Shown piece by piece: positions 45,980 to 57,900 of a stretch of DNA of 64,000 nt (position 1 is its first letter; every line of letters starts with the position of its first letter). The notes beneath the pieces are model-generated. The model saw only the letters and a list, made by a program, of their open reading frames with translations. It did not search any database and was not told the DNA's origin. The position numbers and the translations under genes are program-made. Source of the DNA: Angiostrongylus vasorum (lineage: Eukaryota; Nematoda; Chromadorea; Rhabditida; Metastrongylidae); the NCBI GenBank assembly GCA_018806985.1, contig JADANN010000335.1, positions 62,001 to 126,000 on the forward strand, given 5' to 3'.

Positions 45980-47290
45980 GAAATGAGCTTACTGTTCCAA
46001 ATTTCTGTATTTTACTGCTTATTTATACAAATTTTGATATAAACGGTGACTTAGCTTCCATTTATGGTGAAACCTTCTTTACAAATGAAAGCACATTAGG
46101 CACCGACTACTACGGTGTTGTTTTAACAGCAGGTGGGCAGATGTCTTCACACCCAACTTTCGCTTAAAGCAGAGACGTTTGATTTTTTCAAATGGATTAA
46201 TGAATCAATTCGAATAGGGCACCTATGTGCTCGACTGCTTCAGTAATTGTTAGAATTCTTAGTTTTGTCAATTGTATTGATTACTGCTTGTTTTTGAAAT
46301 ATGTTTCTCTAATTGATCGTTTTCGAATACTCCTACTGATACTTTAAATTGCACCATTTCAAGGAAATTCCTCCACATTTGTTCGTTCTCTGCTTTATGG
46401 TGAGCCGTCGTATTACTTGTCACTGTCAAGAGTGGTGTCATTGCAGGTTCGACTACCTGCGGGGTGGCAACGTTCGTATCACCTAATGCCCGTATGTCCA
46501 TCGTGCTAGCCATTGCGCTTTCGTGTCACCATGTTGGTACGGAATTTTTGTTGTTTTTCTAACATTTCCTCTCGCATCTTTTATTAAGTCACTTTCTCCC
46601 CATTCCTCAGGAAATTTCGCAAATTATACGCTATAATGAGTCGAACTTTAATTCGCAGTCGTTTCATCTTGGTGAAAAAAATTTCCCAGTTATGGAAGTT
46701 CCATTTCCAAAGGGTGATGAGATTATCCTTGTAAGGCGGTTCTCTGATTCTAAATACTCGTTGTTGGTGAACTCTGTGGAACCTGAGGATGCTTGCCGTT
46801 CTGCTATTTGCTTTTTCCGATGTGGTCGGAGGAACTTCCGCCATGACCTTTAATGGTGAAATCGATTAAAGAGCAAACCACTAAGAGATAGGAAAAAACG
46901 TTAGGTGCTGGAGACTTTGAGAATACAAATTCTCTATTCTTCTGAAGGGGGCGTCCGTAATGCAGTGCTAAAAAGGACGTTGAATATGTCCAAGGTCTAA
47001 GTTCGATCGTTCATTGAACCAACTACAGACTTGTCATGGAAAAAGCTCCCATCGATCCTCAAAGCCTGGCCACTGCATGTGTAGAAGAGCTTATGAATGG
47101 CGTAGTCCGATTACACGAAGATTCCATTCCGATCATTGCACCAGTATATAATGACGTTTGTAAAAAAAGACCAAAGAGTGCTAAAACAGTGCCTAAGGCA
47201 TAATTCCGAAGAATTTCGTGTATGATAAGTGCAGGAATCCGCACAATATGTCAGGTCACTAAGAAACCTAAGTAATACTACAGTACAATT
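45980..47290. other. Stretch without recognised genes
   Basis: Two minus-strand ORFs of 81 and 86 codons (46268-46513, 46584-46844) lie in the same strand and order and could be pieces of one decayed ORF. I recognise no domain in them. Confidence 0.3.
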
Positions 47291-47295
47291 TCCTA

Positions 47296-47528
47296 AAGGT
47301 TAAAAAGATTAAGCGTTGATCTTTGATCAGCCGCTGACTGGTGCTCCATGCATACATCATGCATTAATACAAACGATTGGAGACATATTTAGCCTACGCA
47401 GTGAATTATAGGATCCTACCAATCGATCAAGTCCAGACGGATCCAAAAGGATGCGGCTCCGTAGATTTTGAGGGTTTCATGGAACCTAGGTCTACAGAAC
47501 AGGGTGTACATCTGACTACTGCGCTTTC
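47296..47528 (-). repeat. SINE family A copy, old
   Basis: Heavily mutated: GCGTTGATCTTTGATCAGCC, GCATACATCATGCATTAATA and a head complement near GACTACTGCGCTTTC are the only clear anchors. Confidence 0.5.
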
Positions 47529-47800
47529 TTATAATACATAAAATAACATCTTATTCAAGGGTACTGTACATGAACTTCTCGAAGTCTCAGGATCATTAAC
47601 ACGTCCTCTTATTGTGATCACAAAGAAGTCGATGATTTTTATCGATGACAAAGTGAATTTGCTACCATGTGACTGGATTCAAGTTTCGAAGTCCTGAGAT
47701 AATGAGGGTGTCCTCAATCGAGTTGATGAATCGTGAACCCTTTCAGACTGGGTTGTGTTATTAAGGATAACAATTCATTTATGAGCTACTACTATTTCTG

Positions 47801-48096
47801 AGAGCGCGTGTGGCGCAGTGGTTGGAGGCGCCACTGCGACACACGCGTGGAATCGACCCCCTACGCCCATGCGCCCACCAAGCCTTCCATCCCTCCGAGG
47901 TTGGCAAATTGGTACCAGTCTTGTTTGGGAGGATAGCAGCACTGGCTGGATACATCGGTAGGCCACCGCGAGTCATTCAACATAAAGGCAAGATATACAT
48001 TCAATCACCTCCAAACAATGCTTAATGAAATCGAATGCATGGCACATCCCTCAGGGATTGATCAACGCCAAAAGCTTTGTTCTTTTATTCTTTTAA
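47801..48096 (+). repeat. SINE family A copy, full length
   Basis: Reads in the sense direction: GCGCGTGTGGCGCAGTGGTT (A box), GGAATCGACCCC (weak B box), then the body and a TTCTTTTATTCTTTTA tail. This is a good reference copy for the head. Confidence 0.87.
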
Positions 48097-48099
48097 TGA

Positions 48100-48820
48100 T
48101 TTCCGCAAAGCTAAAAATTCGGAACGGAAAACATTGTTTGGACTCCACACTCCATGGAGAGAAACTTCTTCTTAACTTGGTCGCTCGTATCATTTCTAGC
48201 ATTCATTCAAGTGAACAAGTCTTATTAGTTAATCTAATCAATACTGCATATACCACATATTATTCTCCGCAAAATGCATAATGCAATCTTCCTGGGGACG
48301 GTTGTTGAATCGACTGCAAACAAACGGTACTCGTTGTCATCTATGGCAGCATCGTCCACACGAAAGTCTCGGTGGTGAATTCAAGCGGAAATCTTGTTAC
48401 TGCGGCTCAGAGCCACTTAAAATAGCACACGGACGTTGCAAGTCAGATAAGCATATCCTACAGCATTGATCAGTCACATGAAAACTGCTCGAGTAATATT
48501 CTCATGGACATTGGTGTCTAGGCGTGGTAGCGAACTCGAGGCGCGGTACAGACGCTGAAGCAACCAGCGCCTCATCAAATTGAGCCAAATTAATCCTGGA
48601 AATGTGGTTAGCAGTAACAATAATAACAACGAAAGTCTTAATCAGATAAGGGATTTTAAATAGGTCGATTTCCAACAGAATTGCCGTCGAGAAATAAAAG
48701 GTGCCATTTTATTGACTCTTCTGACGACTTGGTTAATACTATAGTGAAGCGGGTCATTTTCATAAAAATATAGTCCTTATCGTTAGCCTCATATAATCTT
48801 TGTACCAAAATCATTATTTT
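48100..48820. other. Spacer, nothing recognised
   Basis: Short ORFs only. The 62-codon one at 48281 has a KSCYCGSEP stretch but no known domain. Confidence 0.3.
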
Positions 48821-48829
48821 CAACGACGA

Positions 48830-49010
48830 TCACATTCATTTGTCTCTTTCACTGACGTTAAATTTCTGAGCGATTCAAGCAGACGCCAGCGAGCTGTTCT
48901 CACTTTGTCCTTCCCGCGTGCAACAGTGAAGTCTTGAGCATTGCTCGCTCTGAGGATTCGAGGAATGCATGAAGAAGTCTGAGCACTAGGCCGATGATAA
49001 CCCCAAAGAA
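48830..49010 (-). mobile_element. RTE subfamily 1, decayed 3' fragment
   Basis: Blocks such as GCCAGCGAGCTGTTCTCAC and CGCGTGCAACAGTG are diverged counterparts of the RTE 3' region at 51.53 and 34.69 kb, which read CGCGCCAGTAAATC and CGCGTGCAAGAGTG. The tail is ACGATCACATTC. Confidence 0.5.
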
Positions 49011-49100
49011 AGAAAGGGATTGACACAACTCCAAAACAGTATCGATGATAAATAAATTTTCCTAAACGTTTCTTTCAATATTCGTAACCATTTTTATTGT

Positions 49101-49350
49101 GGCTGACGTTTCGGCGTCGTCACCATCATAAGGTCTGCATTGGTTCTAGTCGATTCTTGTCCATCACATATAGTTCTTTCCGCGATTTGCTGTTGTTGAG
49201 TATCGTGATTTCACTGGGGAAAAGCAATGTCGAGACCTGTTTGGCCTCGTTCTTACAGCTGACACCACTTTTTATCCATCTGGTGAATTCGATGTGACTG
49301 AAAAAGTCGCGCCCCTGAGGCTGATTTTCTAAGAACATATTAGCTTCATT
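49101..49350 (-). mobile_element. Penelope-type terminal fragment with hammerhead-like motif
   Basis: The minus strand at 49133-49101 reads CTTATGA, stem II GGTG/CGCC, GAAAC, GTC, AGCC. The core has one change from CUGAUGA. A 70-codon minus ORF (49338-49126, SRKELYVMDKNRLEPMQTL) runs into it, as expected for the end of a Penelope polyprotein followed by its terminal repeat. It is head to head with the plus-strand element beyond 49.6 kb. Confidence 0.5.
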
Positions 49351-49599
49351 CTTCGGATCAATGGTGGATATTTATAGTTGGTTGTAAGGAACAAGCACTT
49401 TTCATTGCTCGGTAGATGTCTGACAAAAAGTGAATCCATCACTAGACTTGCAATGCAATCCGTAAAAACATCTCAAAGCCAAACTGGGATTCTTAAGAAC
49501 AAGCAATAAACAATGTTAAGATAACGGAAAAACATCTTGAAGAGGCTTCGATTTTTCACGCACGAGTGAAAAGAAATTCAAAGGTCAACGTCGAAAATT

Positions 49600-51440
49600 T
49601 AACAACGAATGGCTCATAGTGGAAAGTGCAGCATGTTTAAAACCATCAGACATTTAGCATCCTGAGATGGAAGTGCCAACGTGCACCGTCTTATACTTGC
49701 TTATCAAAACTCATAAGTTAACATCCTGTGATGATCTGGCGTCTGCCGATCCTTCCACCTTCAAGGCCATTAACACTTGTGTAGATGGGCCCATTCATAG
49801 AATATCTTAGTTTACAAATCTAATTCACATCCAGTTGCCTAACCAGATATCAGCCCATCTCACGAATACCCAAATGTTCCTGGATCGTCTGCGTAACGTG
49901 CGTCCCAAAAGCGCGTACGTTATGGAGTCTTTCGACGTTACCGCCCTTTACACTAACTTGTCGAGTGACCCCGCAATGCAAACTATCGGCGATCTTCTTG
50001 AGCAGCACGAGGGAGTAATAAAAGTGTATGGCTTCTCGATTCAGTAGCTCATCGTCCTCCTAAAGGTGTGCCTAAACTGCTCGATCTTCAGATGGTCCGG
50101 GGAATATTACTCCCAAATTGGAAGGTTGGCAATGGTACAGCGACTGGCACCAACTCTTGCCATTGCCTATATGTCTAAGGTGGAAGCATTAGTAATCGAT
50201 CTCCGTTCATTACTCTACAATAGGTATATAGATGATTGTCATCCGCTCCACACAAGAGGAGATGGACAAGTACTTTGAGCTATTGAACGAACAGTCAAAG
50301 TACATACAATTCACCTAAAAGAAACCGAAAGAAAATTGCCTTCCATCTCTGAACGTTCAGATTAACATATCCGAAAACGGATACATTACAAAATGGTACC
50401 GAAAACCAAGTAGTAAAAAAGTAGTGGTTCATTACCTCTCCTCGCACCCCTCAAACACCAAAAGGGCGCTTGTAAGAAGTATTTTTCGAACCGCGACCAG
50501 CGTGTGCGCAGGTAGAGACCAGGAAGAAGAATCTTTGAAATTGGCGCGGCAAATAATTATTTCGAATGGTTAAGAAACTGTAGCTCCTCGGCATTGGCAC
50601 AAGAGAAAAACCACGCCACGAAACGATCATTCTAGCAAAAACAAGACTCCGTTCATCTTGCCCTTTATTACAAACGAAATAAGTGCAGGTATAAAAATGT
50701 TGCTTAAGAAGAGCCGGTCTAGAGAATTCGGCAGGAGTAATAGAAATATCACCGGGCTCCCTAAGACGCCAGCTAGTTCGTAACTGCCTATATGACCGTC
50801 TGTGTACAACGAAAAACTGAATAAGTTGCAGTTTGTTAATGGCACAGACGGCGATTGCATGAGTTCGGCTACATTGTACCTAATCTCTTTTAAAGCATGT
50901 GGGGACCAATAAGTTGGCGAAACGGACAGACCGCTCTTCGTCTGCTTAAAAAACACCTAGTCCATAAATCTAAATTGAAACCAACCACTCCACTAGGCGC
51001 GCACAGGACACAGAAACACAACGAAGATTTCTGAAGTAGAAGTCACTACCCTCGCACAGGAATCCAACACCGCAGCGTGTAGAACTCCTGAAGCATTCTG
51101 GATTGATTCCAAAAACCCAAAAATGAACCACAAGGAGGATTGCCTTGTTATCACGCGCAACCTCGCGCCATACCTCAGGCTGATTCAATGACCTGACCCA
51201 AGCACGTTCATCGCCCATGTATTACTCCGTGCGGCTGCTCTCCACCATTTAACAGGAACACTTGCCAAGAATAAAGTGGTAGGTGTTTAAAAGAAGATGT
51301 TTATTATGGGAATGCAAATTTATATGTTAAGGCTTGCCTGCTAAGGTTATGAAAGTGTTTGGCTGAGTAGATCGTATATTAATTTGACCATTCCGCGCTC
51401 TGAACAAGGCGAAACCGCCGAAACGTCAGTCATTGTGTGC
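49600..51440 (+). mobile_element. Penelope-like retroelement, decayed
   Basis: Plus-strand pieces in shifting frames give a Penelope-type reverse transcriptase: VPTCTVLYLLIKTHK (49.68 kb), DGPIHRIS, SFDVTALYTNL (motif A, about 49929), RLAPTLAIAYMSKVEAL (50.15 kb), RYIDDC (motif C, 50223-50240) and WYRKPSS. Downstream, CGDQ, a stop, and VGET at 50.90 kb match the GIY-YIG endonuclease entry typical of these elements. Several stops and frameshifts make it dead. A hammerhead-like motif follows at 51396-51430. Confidence 0.8.
51396..51430 (+). ncRNA. Hammerhead-ribozyme-like motif at Penelope 3' end
   Basis: CTGAACA (51400-51406) departs from CUGANGA at the invariant G. Stem II GGC/GCC around GAAACC, core GAAAC (51420-51424) and GTC follow. 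It is probably inactive, but it sits just downstream of the GIY-YIG remnant and shows the Penelope origin of the other motifs. Confidence 0.6.
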
Positions 51441-51505
51441 TAATAAATTCTATGGTATCAACCTCGTGTTTCCTTCTCGAAGAAAAACAGTGAATTCTAC
51501 GTTTC

Positions 51506-51675
51506 ATCGATCACCTGTATCACCTGTAGTCCCGTTGATTGTCGAGTGACTCGAGCGCGCGCCAGTAAATCTTCCATTTTCACCTGTCACGTGCACGAGT
51601 GGCTTCTGCTCGCTCTGGGGACTCGTCGAGCATCATATCTTTCTTCTAGGCTTTTTCGTGAAGAACTTTCATCGA
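51506..51675 (-). mobile_element. RTE subfamily 1, short 3' fragment
   Basis: Tail CATCGATCACCTGTATCACC, then GTCCCGTTGATTGTCGAGTG and the C-terminal RTE coding end, broken off near 51675. It is inserted between the Penelope relic and the acetylcholine receptor exon. Confidence 0.85.
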
Positions 51676-51946
51676 CAGGAATATCTCTATTTCTTCTGTG
51701 GAGATGAAATCCAGCCGCCCATGTCAATCATCCTTTCCCTTTTAGTTGAACCACCACCATTTGAATGACATTTCATTATCTTGTTTTGCATCCATTCATC
51801 GTCGGCGTTGAATTTACACACAAATATTTATGTCGTAAAGTATTGAAATACACCAGCAACACAATGAAGCCTAGAAAATATTTCTCGCGATGAAAATTCT
51901 TGCTCTCTTCTGCAATTTAACCACTCTCGAAAATTTCTTTTTGTAG

Positions 51947-54900
51947 TGGCGGACAATATGCTCCATCTATACAGCTCGTTATTGGCCGGTTATGAGAAGG
52001 AGGTTCGACCGGCGTCTCGTCACGACCATCCGATTAACGTCACATTCGTCTTTTCACTGACTCAGATCATCGACGTGGTGAGCGCAATTTATCACTTAAA
52101 GTCATGTATCATGGCAATAGAAGAGCGACTGACCAGCTCATACAGTTGCAGTGTATTTCATGCTACCGTAGCGCGCCATAATAAAAGAAAAACGGCTATA
52201 GATCTACTTTCGCAAGCTATCTGATTGTTGAGGCAACACTCATCTAGTGCCATAGAAACAAGTTTATGTGGTAACTTGAAAAATTACTGGGAATATATCT
52301 GGGGAGATGTTAAATAAATAAAGGATGAAGCCCTCGGTGTTGATTAATCCCCTGACGGATGCGCAATGCATTCGACTTCGTTAAGCATCGTTTGGAGGTG
52401 ATTGAATGCAAATCTGGCCTTTACAATGACTCGCGGTGGCTCAACCGATGTACCGAGCCAGTGCAGCTATCCTTCCAGACAACTTTGATACCAATTTGCC
52501 GACCCCGAATGATGGAAGGCTTGGTGTGCCATAGGCGCGGGGATTAATTCCACGTGTGTGTTGCAGGAAGCCTCTGACCACTGCGCCACACGCGCCCGTT
52601 CTGAGGACATGTTACACTTATGTATATATGTGCTTACAGACATATATATATATATATATATATATATGCTTGCAAACATGAGCGCATGTGTGTAACGGCC
52701 TAGAAAAACACCATAAGGGTAGGCACCGAACTTCTTGTGGACGTTTTTTTTAGCCCTGAGTTAACACAAATCTTGGAATATGATGAATTTTGAATCTGAA
52801 GAATATGGTCGTTTATTTGAAACCCTGAAATAAACAAGAGTTTACCATTTTTCAGTGTCAATACGAATTCGTGTTGTTTATTTTGGAAAACATACATCTA
52901 GTATTTATTTACGTACACATGCACCCGAGTCCTCGATAGAAGACTTGCTCATGCAAGCAAGAAGGATAAGGTACGACGTCATCGGTCTGGCCGAGACGAG
53001 ACGACGGCACCCATTCAACGCCGTCTATGACACCGGAGAAGAATTCTTCCTCGGAACATGCGACAGTAGAGGAGTAGGCGGCGTCGGCGTTCTCGTCAAC
53101 ATGAGTTTGTCCATGAACAATGATTCATTCGAACAACTTACACCCCCGAATCGGACGTTTACGAGTAAAAAGATGTGGATCAATACCGGCTTTTGACAAT
53201 CTTCGTCGTTTACGCATCGACATCAAACCATGACCAAGAAGAAGTCAAAGCGTTCTATATGGACTTGGAGAAGTTCTACAGAGAAGACTATACATTCTTC
53301 AAGGTGATCATTGGAGATTTCAGAGATTGGACCAAGAAGAACGTCTAAAGAACGTCACGTTGAGACCCATGGATTAGAATGGAACGAACAGGGTGACCGG
53401 CGCTCTGAGTTTATCATGACGAAAAAAGGCCATCCATGGTAACTCGCAATTCCAAAAGCCCCACCCCTCAACGTTGGACGTGAGAGCCTCCCAATGGAGA
53501 GTACCAAAACGAAATAGACCACATCATAGTAAAATGAAGATTTTGCCTAACCGATGCTGTTATCGTCCCAAAATTCTACACGGGAACAGACCACCGTCTC
53601 CTTCGTGCTAGATTCGATTTCTCGTGGAAAGGAGAAAAGCCGCTAAATTCAAAAACCGAAGTCCCAGAACCACCGCAAACTGGGACTTATTCAATTCATT
53701 AGTCGGCTGTTGGGAAGATGCCGTTGTCGATAATATCGACGAAGAATACGATCGGCTCATTCAACATCTTCACGTTAGCGCTATGAAAGCTAAGAGTTTG
53801 AAAGTCACCAAGTGACGTTTGTCTCTAGAAACACTCGAGCTAGTACGCCAGCGTGGAATCGCACGAGCTGCAGCCAACCGCTAACTAACGTGCGAACTTG
53901 CAAAACATTGCAGACAGGCGATAAAAGAAGATCTTAGAGAGAGAGAAGAGCAGCAGTAATGGTCGAAGCTGCAGACGCTGGGAAAAAGCATTCGCAAAGC
54001 CCACCGAAGCTTCGCCAATTACAAGACCAAAATGATTGCACTCCGGCACCCAAACGGAAAAGTTACAGCGTCCAGAAAGGCAATGGAGAAAATTATTCAC
54101 GAATACTACTCGGATCCCTTCGATACCCACGTCCACCTTCCGTCATATGAAATAAAGGAGGGTGGATATTTTGACTTATTATTTACTGCCTACTCTTTTT
54201 TAGCGGCAGGGTATGTATTGCGAAATGGCAAAAGATCAATAGAACTAGCTGAGAGACAGGCGAAACGAAGGACCCGCATGGTGTGGTGGTGAGCGCGCTA
54301 CTCCCCGGAAAGGACAATAGCGCGTTCGTTCTCTCACTATAGACACCTGCGGTCCGGAGTTTTGCAGAAATATCTCAGCATCATTAAAGAGGATGCATAT
54401 GTTGTACCACCGGTTCTCCATTCCCGAAATCCGACATGCCATTTCGTCGGTGAAAAATCGATCAACACCAGGTCCGGGCAGGATAAGACCAGAACATCTG
54501 AAGAACCTTCCGCCAGTCCTCATAAACACACTGGCTCGGCTCTTCACACGTTACCTGTTTGAATACAAAGTCCCTACCCACTGGAAGACCAGCAAGATCG
54601 TTTTACTGTTCAAGAAGGGTGACCTACAGGATATCGGCAACTATCGTCCAATCTGCTTACTGTCTGTCGTCTACAAACTTTTCACTCGAGTCATCCTAAA
54701 CAGGATTGACAGAACACTGGACAAAGGACAGCCATGTGAGCAAGCAGGGTTTCGAAAAGGATTCAGTACGATAGACCACATCCACACGATAACAAGGCTC
54801 ATTGAAGTATCGCGAGAGTACAGAGGACCGCTCTGTCTCACTTTCATCGATTTACAGAAGCGCTTTGATTCAAATGAGATAGAAGCAGTCATGGAATCCC

Positions 54901-57900
54901 TTGATAGTCAAGGAGTCTCTACTCAGTACATAGAGATTCTTCGTGAGCTGTACAAAAAATTTCACAACGAAGATATCACCATTCTACAACTATACTAACA
55001 TTGACGTCAAAAGAGGAGTTAGGCAAGGCGATACCATCTCGCCAAAATTATTTACCGCCACCCTCGACAACGTCATGCGAACATTGGAATGGGATAATAC
55101 GGGAGTGAAAAATCGATGGTCGGCAGTTACATCATTTTCGCTTTGCTGATGACATCGTTCTTGTAACACCAAACGTTAGCCAAGCGGAACGTGTGCTTGC
55201 CGACTTTGATAAAGCCTGTGGAAAAATTGGTCTTCGACTAAATCTCACAAAAGCGATGTTCAATGAAGAACGGATTGGTTTCGTATGCCCCATTCATGCT
55301 CAACGGAACGAATATCTCCGAATGCTCCAGTTATGTCTATCTAGGTCGGGAAATCAATATGATGAACGACTTTGCTCCAGAGTTGAGCAGAAGGAAACGA
55401 GTGGCTTGGGGTGCTTTCAAGAGTATCGAGGATGTGGTGAAGAGAACAAGAAACACCCGATTCCATGACCAAATTTTCGACTCAACGGTGCTTCCTGCCC
55501 TAACGTATGCGTCAGATACCTGGTCGCTGCGTAAGCATGATGAAAGATCCCTCAGCGTTATCGACCAGTCGAAAGGACGATGCTAGGAGTATCCCGTTTC
55601 ACACAAGTAAGGGATGGAATCCGAAGCTCTGACCTGCATCAACGATAAAAATCAAAGATGCCGTTCTGTAAGCCAAACAGTCGAAGGCAAGGTGGGCTGG
55701 ACACGTAATGCGTATGAATGACAACCGATGGACAAGAGGCCGTTAGTGACTGGATTTCTCGGGATGTCAAACATACTGCAGGAAGGCCACCTACCCGATG
55801 GTCACAGTTTTTCACGAAGAGCCTAGAAGAAAGATATGATGCTCGACTCGTCCCCTAGATCGAGCAGAACGCATTGGGCTACTCTTACACGCGACAGAGA
55901 AAAATGGAAGATTTACTGGCGCCCGCTCGAGTCACTCGACGATCAACGGGACTGCAGGTGATACAAGTGATACAGTATTTATTTCTTTCGCGGCTGGATG
56001 CAGCTGCTGAACTTGGAAGCGAAAACCTTCTTAAAAAATATCCTTCATGTTTTTTTTCAAAATTTTAGAATGTCTAGCTTTTTTATGCGACTAATCGATG
56101 AGTTTGGAAAACCGGCCAGGTAAGTTAACGACGATAGATTGTGGTGTTTGATGGAGTCTGGTGTTAATAAAAACGTCAAGAAGCAGATTGGTGAAAACAT
56201 TAATCCACTTTGAAAACCTGGACACATTAACCATTGTGGTGTCATAAAATTTCTGGGGGTCAATGAATCTGTTAATACATGCTGCCCGGAATTTTACATA
56301 GTTCATAGATTGTGAGCTTCTCACCCATTTGGATTGACTTACTTACCGAGGTGGCCCATCCTTTCATGAACGTGCTGGCCGTAGCACTTCTTCCATCCGT
56401 TTCGTTGTCTTGCATTCATTATCGTAGAGATGAGACATCACTGCAGAGTTGTTTGAAGCTGCAAGCAGTGGTAGGCGTCGGTCAATCTAACTTCGTTTGT
56501 AAATCAGCAAAACTAACACAGCATGTAAACCACAAGTAGGTAACATTCAGTGCTCTTTAGAAGAAAATTATGTATCCTAAATAAATGAAAATATGAACGG
56601 CTGAAAATGGTCATCAGTAGTTCGATCCCACCTCTAGCCAACTGAGCCCACTTTATCATAGTTGATGGAATTCTAAAAAGAATATCTACAATGTAATGGA
56701 TGTGAAAGATTATTTGTTTTGGTTTATCATCATTGGTATCTAATTTGAAAGGTTTTCAGGACGAGCGTAATCAGATCCTCACCAGTAACGCCTGGATACA
56801 CCAACATTGGTTTGACTATAAATTGGTCTGGGATCCGCGGTTATACGGTAATTTGACTCGAATTCACATACCACATGAGAAAATTTGGCGACCGGATGTC
56901 ATCCTTTACAATAAGTGAGATTTTCAGGACATCGCTTGTTTCAGTCAAAGAACTTTTCTACTTATCGTGTAACATTTATTCAGTTCGTTAGAAATTTCTC
57001 TAGCTAATGAAGCTCATGGATATTGCACTGTTATTTAGAACAGTTTGTTCATATCCAAGAATCACTCCAAACTGAGGATGAATTCGATGGTATCATCCGG
57101 AAATACGACTACAGTGTCAGAAGAAAAAAGGCGAACAAAAAGTAAATGACCAGTTTATGCTGTACAATAGGTTTACCTTTGGGGGTGGACTTCTGGATGA
57201 AAATATCGAAGTGCTCAGCTCATGTGATCGTGCAGAGAGATGAATGTTATATTCTAAATCGCAGTTTCGATCGGTACCCACGAGAACAAGTCCTTGCCGC
57301 TATGAGTTGTCAGTAAAGCATTGATTAAGCTTATGATCACTGGAAGTAGAGACGATTGAATCCACGATTACTGAGCAATGTGGATTACTTTTACATATAC
57401 AGTAAATTACATGGTTGCAATTTCAGCGCCGATTCACAGTACACAAAATCGGTGATGTCGACCGATGTGGTCGTTGACTATCTTGGCAACGTCAGTTGGT
57501 CGATGGCTGCTATTTTTAAGTCAGCTTATTTCTTCATTTTATACATGCCTCGAAATAATTAGGCTTTTTTTTAATATGACCCGTCATCACATCTATTGCG
57601 CCTTTCCCAGCACTTCTTCCATTCTATTCGTTTTCCTCACATCCTTCATCTACGTAAGTCTTCAAATATTTCGTCTGTTGTTTCGACTACTGCTAGAGGA
57701 TTTCACATTCCTTATGAATGTCGTAGAACCCTGGTCGAGTTGATCATCCTGAAATACTGGAAATAGTACAGATGAGGCGTTTCCACGTGGATTGGAGAAG
57801 GCAGGAGTGGAGTGTGATATTTAGGCTGATATACTAAATAATAACTTACACTATGTTAATAAATTTGCGGCCGTTCAACGTGAACCCTTTGGCACAACAA

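Noticed and set aside
46268..46844. Two minus ORFs resembling a Pao-type gag
   Set aside because: Similarity is impressionistic only; no zinc knuckle, protease or RT nearby.
47801..47875. tRNA gene
   Set aside because: A and B boxes are present but no cloverleaf can be closed; it is the head of a dispersed SINE.
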